This document shows positions 59,395 to 64,000 of a stretch of DNA of 64,000 nucleotides, in pieces. The translations under genes were made by a program, and so were the position numbers. The stretch's first letter is position 1; each line of letters starts with the position of its first letter. The notes beneath the pieces are model-generated. The model searched no databases. It had not been told where the DNA came from and was given only the letters and a program-made list of their open reading frames with translations. The stretch is from Megaleporinus macrocephalus (Eukaryota; Chordata; Actinopteri; Characiformes; Anostomidae): the NCBI GenBank assembly GCA_021613375.1, contig CM038705.1, positions 11,670,711-11,734,710 on the forward strand, given 5' to 3'.

Positions 59395-60196
59395 TAGAGA
59401 TGGAAAGATCGATCAGCGATGTTTCGGTATCAGCCGATTTTGAATTAAAATATTTCCAGCTAGCGTTTCATTGAAACCCCCTTCGGTCAGGTTGCAATTC
59501 CTATCTAAACCGCTAGATGGAATTACATACCCTTTCATTTTCCACAGACTGACTAAAGCGAGAACAGTTTGCAAAAACAGTTTTGTAAAATTAGTCAAAT
59601 CAACGTGTCTCGTTGAGGAACCAAGACCAAGACATTTAACACTACTAATCAGATACAGCACTTAAGAGTTCACCACGCAGCTGAATACAGTGAGTATCAG
59701 CAAACAGCAGAGCTAGCACGCACAGCTAGCACAAAACAGATAACCCAGAACACCATACAGACCAGATCTGACCGGTACGAACAGAACAGCAGCAGCAATT
59801 CAAGATCTACATTTAATGATTACAGATTGTCATTTAAAATAACAGAGTCTACGTTTAATGACTGCAGTTTTTACTGCGTGTATTTAATTTGCTTTTTTTG
59901 TTTTAAATTAAGGGTCAAAATGTAATGATTGCAGTATTGGAGATATTTGTTTGATTTATTTTGTTTATTTATTGTTAATTTTGTTAAAATTATTATGCTG
60001 TTTCATATGAGCTTGTTAAAAATGGTAATAAACCAGGTTTAGACCATGTTTCATGACTTGCTTGCGCTAATAACTACATGTAGCCCTGCCGTGGCATATA
60101 GTCCCGCCCTTAATTGGTATTGGCTATCGGCCAGTCGCACTGAAAGGTGATCAGCGATCAGAATCGGCCTCTAAAACGCTGATTGGTCCATCTCTA
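59395..60196 (+). mobile_element. hAT family 1, copy 3, perfect target duplication
   Basis: 802 bp between perfect 8-bp copies of GTTTTGTA (59387-59394 and 60197-60204). Ends TAGAGATGGAAAGATCGATC and GATTGGTCCATCTCTA. Non-coding interior. It is the best-preserved member of the family in the window and defines its ends. Confidence 0.93.
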
Positions 60197-60204
60197 GTTT
60201 TGTA

Positions 60205-61166
60205 TGTAGTTAATTGATGTAGATGTAGATGTGGGCTGCTTGCACTAGATGGTACTCGTATTTCACATTTTATTATGTACTTTATTCATCACACAAGAGA
60301 AGTGTTTAACATTTAGCCCCCCGTCTAAGCTGGAAGCTGTATGGTGTCACTTCTTGGTTGTCACCTTTTTTTTTTTTTTAACCACTAGGCTTTCGGCCAC
60401 ATGCCCTAAATCAGTGCCAGATCAAGCACAATGAAAACTCTGAGGGTTTGTTTTGTTTTTTTTGGTTTGATGTGAAATGGTGCGTTGTACAGAAATGCAC
60501 AGACATCAGTTATGAAATCCAATTCTTTACAAAGGTGGAGAAGAGGTGCAATGTCTACAAAACAAATATGGCTGTTCCATTTACTATCCCAAACAATAAT
60601 TGAGTCTACGTATGTTTTCTGTGTCTTTGTATATTGTGTTAATTGTGGTAAAATAGTGTTAAATCTGAACAAATGCCTGTTTTTGGGGTTCTATTTTGCC
60701 TAGAATGCTCTGCATGTACTCCTCCACCATGCATGGACTGCTTTTTAGGCCAAAAGTTATTACCAAACAATTAGCATACTTGTGGCCATTTCATCTTAAC
60801 TACGATGTAGCTGTTGGAGCCACTAAGCTCTTTGGATGTCTGGTTCCAGTCCCCACCACTGTACTTCAGATTTAACTGATGGAGCATTTCACATCAAATT
60901 ACTCTGAACGACTCCGCTTGAACATTGAATGTTCAAGAATGTTCAACCAAGATCAAGACTAGAAACTAATTTCAGGTTTAGGGACCAGTAGTGCATAGAC
61001 ATGAGGAAAGCAATGCAAGAATATGTGTGTATCAATGTATGCGTGCATGTTTTGTGCTTGAAATTGTGTTGTTGTTGCTGTTGTATAATGTTTAAATATA
61101 GAATTCAGTAAAAAAAACCTTTCAGAATTTCTCTAATGACCCCTTCTCTGATTTCTCTCTTTCTAG
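60205..61166. other. FXYD intron 2, 3' part
   Basis: No element or extra exon recognised. The intron ends in CTGATTTCTCTCTTTCTAG. Confidence 0.5.
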
Positions 61167-61190
61167 CCTCTACAATGGATGACGTCCACG
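61167..61190 (+). CDS. fxyd6: fxyd exon 3: 24-nt micro-exon
   Basis: The acceptor TCTCTCTTTCTAG and donor GTAAGA flank exactly 24 nt. Joined in phase 1 to exon 2 it reads A-STMDDVH and leaves one G for the next exon. A short acidic stretch after the signal peptide and before the FXYD motif is what FXYD6-type proteins show. The exon holds its own ATG in a good context (ACAATGG), which could act as an alternative start without the signal peptide. The whole exon is a multiple of 3, so it can be skipped without changing frame. Confidence 0.65.
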
Positions 61191-62072
61191 GTAAGACTTC
61201 ACATATATTTACCTTAATTCAGCGCCGGCTTTGGAAGCTGTCGAGCGTCTGTTCCTAGCCCTAGCTCTGTTTGACGTGAACCAGAATGTGTCAGAGTGTT
61301 TGAGACGGCAGGGCTTGAGCCACAGCAGGTGAAGGAAAATGTTGGTCATTTTGTAGCGAGGTGTTATCCTCTTACAGTACATTCCATTAGACCCAGCACT
61401 GTCAGGGGCACTGCACAATGTTTGAAAACTCATGAGATGGTCGGCGCACGTACTTAAGGCCTGGTTTGCTGAAAGTGTTGTAACCAAATCATCACAAATG
61501 AGTCGTTTGGTTAAGAAATGCAATGCGGATTCCCCTATTATTCCAAAAGTTAGTCTTTCAGTGAAAGTATGTTAAGTGCTTTCGTTTAGCACTGGAGCTG
61601 CAGGAGCTAAAGTATCTAATGGACCATCAGTCAGTCTGCAAGCTTTAATCATCGCACACACATTCAGCTGGCTTGTTGTGTTTAAACTCTGCATGTAAAT
61701 CTCTTGTTTGACTCTTAAGCTTAACCAAAACTATTAAAAGTGTCATAGAATGGGAAAGTATATTTACATTGCCGTAGTTGAGTAAGGACCTAAAACCATA
61801 CCCTGAACTTCAAACACTGTTGTTCCTCCTTTAAAGGGAGGTGGTGAAACTGTTCAATTCCAAAATCCTGTTACCCAACGTTACGTCTCGACCAATTAAT
61901 ATTTCCATCATCCAAAATATGAAGAAGTCTACCGTTCCAGGGTGCGAAGTGGATGTTGGCCCTGTTCATAGCTGTTCCAGGAACCGAACCCAGCAGAAAT
62001 GATAAATGTTCATCTTCTAAGTGAGACTGAAATTGGCTCGCTGTTCTTCCGCTTCCTAATCAAATGCTCCAA
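61191..62072. other. FXYD intron 3 (partial), no gene
   Basis: Follows the GTAAGA donor. No PFxYD-encoding exon seen. Confidence 0.5.
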
Positions 62073-62140
62073 TCCACTTTAAACGCCACAGCTTGTACAG
62101 GCGCCAGAGTGTAACTGCACCACCGTTTAAGGTGGAACAG
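62073..62140. repeat. Hairpin repeat, copy 2
   Basis: TCCACTTTAAACGCCACAGC and CACCGTTTAAGGTGGAACAG are imperfect inverted arms. Related to 47214-47290. It abuts the 5' end of an L2 fragment. Confidence 0.65.
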
Positions 62141-62162
62141 AAAATTCGCAAGACAAGCTGGT

Positions 62163-62659
62163 TACAGGAGTATGATTGAGAGTGTTCTTACCAGCTCCAA
62201 TATCGTCTGGTATGGAAACCCTGCTGCTCAGGACAGGAAGGCTCTCCAGCGAGTGATCAAAATGCACAGTCCATCTCCGGCCTTCCCCTCACTGCAGAAC
62301 ATCTACCACAACAGGGTCACCAGGAGGGCCCACAACATAATCAGGGACAGTACACACCCCCAGCACACACTCTTCACACTTTTACCTTCAGGCAGACGTT
62401 ACAGGAGTGTGAAGTCCAGGACCACAAGACTGACAAACAGTTTCTACTCACAGGCCATCAGGCGTGTGAACATCTCTCCAACCTCTCCTATCTGAACTGG
62501 TTTTTAACTGGTCTGATTTTAACTGTACTGCTGCTGTCAGAATACTGTTTCCGTTCACTACTCGCACAAAAACACTATTGTTTACATTTGTTACTTGCGA
62601 CTTGCACTTTATGGCTGCTGCTCTTCATACTTGCACATAAAGGCACACAACTTATATTT

Positions 62660-62756
<97 letters not shown>

Positions 62757-62850
62757 ATTGGTGAATGGAGGAACAGCAAGGTAAGAATTTCATTGTACAG
62801 TGTAACTGTCTGTTCTGCTGTACATATGACAATAAAACTCTTGAATCTTA
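62163..62850 (+). mobile_element. L2-type LINE 3' end
   Basis: From 62163 to the stop near 62495: YRSMIESVLTSSNIVWYGNP, DRKALQRVIKM, RAHNIIRDSTHPQHTLFTLL, PSGRRYRSVKSRTTRLTNSF. This is the C-terminal end of fish L2/Maui ORF2 (ESVL..S..VWYGN, RDSTHP.H.LF.LLPSGRRYRS). The 3' tail has TTCATTGTACAGTGTAACTG and ATGACAATAAAACTCTTGAA. A (TA)n run has grown inside the tail. 5'-truncated. Confidence 0.88.
62663..62752. repeat. (TA)n microsatellite, 90 bp, inside the L2 tail
   Basis: Uninterrupted TA run splitting the LINE 3' untranslated region. Confidence 0.98.
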
Positions 62851-64000
62851 ATAGGAAGCCAACTTCACACGCATCGTTAACGAGATGCTGGACCTTAATT
62901 TCAGTTTCACACTGTACATTTCACTTGGACAGTTTCTCAACCCGTGCACAAAGCCAAACGCTAAGTTCAACGCTTTAGAGACGAGCAGATCTACCTTTTA
63001 TTAGCATCACAACCCCAACAGTAACCTGTAAGTAGCAGCCATGCTGTGTGAGTTCATCACTGTTTGCTGGTTGAAGCAGATCATGGTAAACTGAAAGCTT
63101 CACAGTGAGTAACAACCTTAATTTAACCCTAATGTTGAGATCGAAAGCAATTGGCCGGTTAAGCTAACAGTAGCTACTAACAAGCTCCAAAGAACTAACA
63201 TACTGAATCAAAATGATATGATGACCTAATGTTTTTACACAGAGGCTCTTTTTATTGCCTTTGTTGCTTCTCTGTGATAATCTCGCTGTAATCTCGTCTC
63301 ACTGTAAACCAGCAAATCAGAGCCAAGCTCATCAGATTGTTCCTCAGATCACTAGACTGCAATGTTCTATGAAAATTTTTTGCCTGATTCCGATGACGAT
63401 TTTTTCTTTTACAGAACTATATTTGACACGGTTTTGTAGCTCATAACTCAATATAAAAAAGTGCCCTAGCTTATAATACACAACTTTTTTCTCTAGCCTC
63501 TAACTAAAAAGAAGTGCAGTGTGTAAACCCCATCTGGGCATGTTTCACCCCAGCCAGAGCCACGTATGTGCTATGTAGACATCAGAAATTTAAAACACTA
63601 ATAACTGCATTCTATGGCACCTTTTCAAACCAGCTATATAAACAGTTCTCTTTCTCTAATTACTTCATAACTGAACATGCTGTTGGGCAAGTGGGTGATG
63701 ACTTTTGCATGCAGTTCACATGATGCAGACTAAGCGATTATAAGCTTAAACGGAAGCATACCTATGTTCTGTGGGCCCTCAGCTCATTGAACCATACCTC
63801 AGTAACTCTGGTCATGAGATGAATAGCAGGGCAAGTTCTTTTTCTGAAGTCTCTCACTCCAATGGGGTCACTTTAACCAATGCAGTGTTGGAATGTTTTT
63901 TACGGGAAAATAATGAGGACAAATTGATGACAGCATATTATTAAGATGGTAGGTTGAAGATATATTCCATAGATTCCATTGTTAGCATGATTGCCACGTT
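62851..64000. other. Right edge of the window, no gene recognised
   Basis: Presumed FXYD intron 3. No FXYD-motif exon and no complete repeat. Confidence 0.45.

Larger units (their letters stand above)
46755..61190 (+). other. fxyd6: 5' part of an FXYD-family gene (fxyd6-like)
   Basis: Three plus-strand exons follow the FXYD6 plan: a non-coding exon, a signal-peptide exon, and a short exon for the residues before the FXYD motif. FXYD proteins are small type I membrane proteins that associate with the Na,K-ATPase alpha subunit and tune its kinetics. The joined protein start is a 19-residue signal peptide followed by STMDDVH. The VLCSSFLAPALAS portion resembles the FLCSLLAP..LAS start of mammalian FXYD6. 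Introns are 3763 bp and 10247 bp, both GT-AG and phase-compatible. The exon with the diagnostic PFxYD motif and membrane span is absent up to base 64000, so the family call rests on the signal peptide and exon plan. The symbol is tentative. Confidence 0.6.

Noticed and set aside
61191..64000. Search for the FXYD-motif exon within the window
   Set aside because: No stretch encoding PFxYD followed by a membrane span was found on the plus strand, so the exon is assumed to lie beyond base 64000.

Overview
This is a vertebrate nuclear window, almost certainly from a bony fish. It has split genes with GT-AG introns, no operon-like packing, and very dense teleost-type repeats: hAT and Tc1 elements, L2 and L1 LINEs, a DANA-like tRNA-derived SINE, solo LTRs and long (TA)n runs. 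The SINE and a foldback repeat family with long inverted arms resemble repeats of ostariophysan fishes (characins, catfishes, cyprinids). That placement is inference. There are no tRNA or rRNA genes, no CRISPR array and nothing prokaryotic.

Two protein-coding genes can be supported, both incomplete. (1) On the minus strand, five exons between 4791 and 14602 encode 142 consecutive residues of the C-terminal region of an ELMO (engulfment and cell motility) protein, including most of its PH domain. All junctions are GT-AG and all phases agree. The last exon(s) lie left of base 1. Upstream exons lie to the right but were not recognised. elmo3 is the most likely paralog, by exclusion. (2) On the plus strand is the 5' end of an FXYD regulator gene, most like fxyd6: a non-coding first exon near 46755-47096, a signal-peptide exon at 50860-50919 and a 24-nt micro-exon at 61167-61190. 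The exon with the FXYD motif and membrane span must lie beyond base 64000. ELMO proteins work with DOCK proteins as Rac activators, and FXYD proteins modulate the Na,K-ATPase. Nothing in the sequence links the two genes functionally.

Layout. 1-4790: a 45-bp minisatellite (about 49 copies) and two hAT elements. 4791-14602: elmo exons separated by introns carrying a foldback element with a roughly 50-bp minisatellite, a LINE 3' end, Tc1 relics and a hAT element. 14891-31843: a hAT element split by a solo LTR, further hAT elements, an L1 LINE tail, a 269-bp perfect tandem duplication, a degenerate GACT satellite, a 32-bp minisatellite (about 40 copies) and a solo LTR holding a nested MITE. 31844-34691: a SINE whose 5' end has expanded into about 125 tandem 20-bp units, all inside one perfect 15-bp target-site duplication. 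34692-46570: another solo LTR, a second copy of the 50-bp minisatellite element, Tc1 relics, a decayed THAP-domain reading frame, two related LTR-like segments and a palindrome-rich tract. 46755-64000: the FXYD gene, with hAT copies (two with perfect 8-bp duplications), a hAT BED-finger relic, an L2 LINE tail and long (TA)n runs in its introns.

Most long open frames in the window are by-products of tandem repeats and are not annotated as genes.
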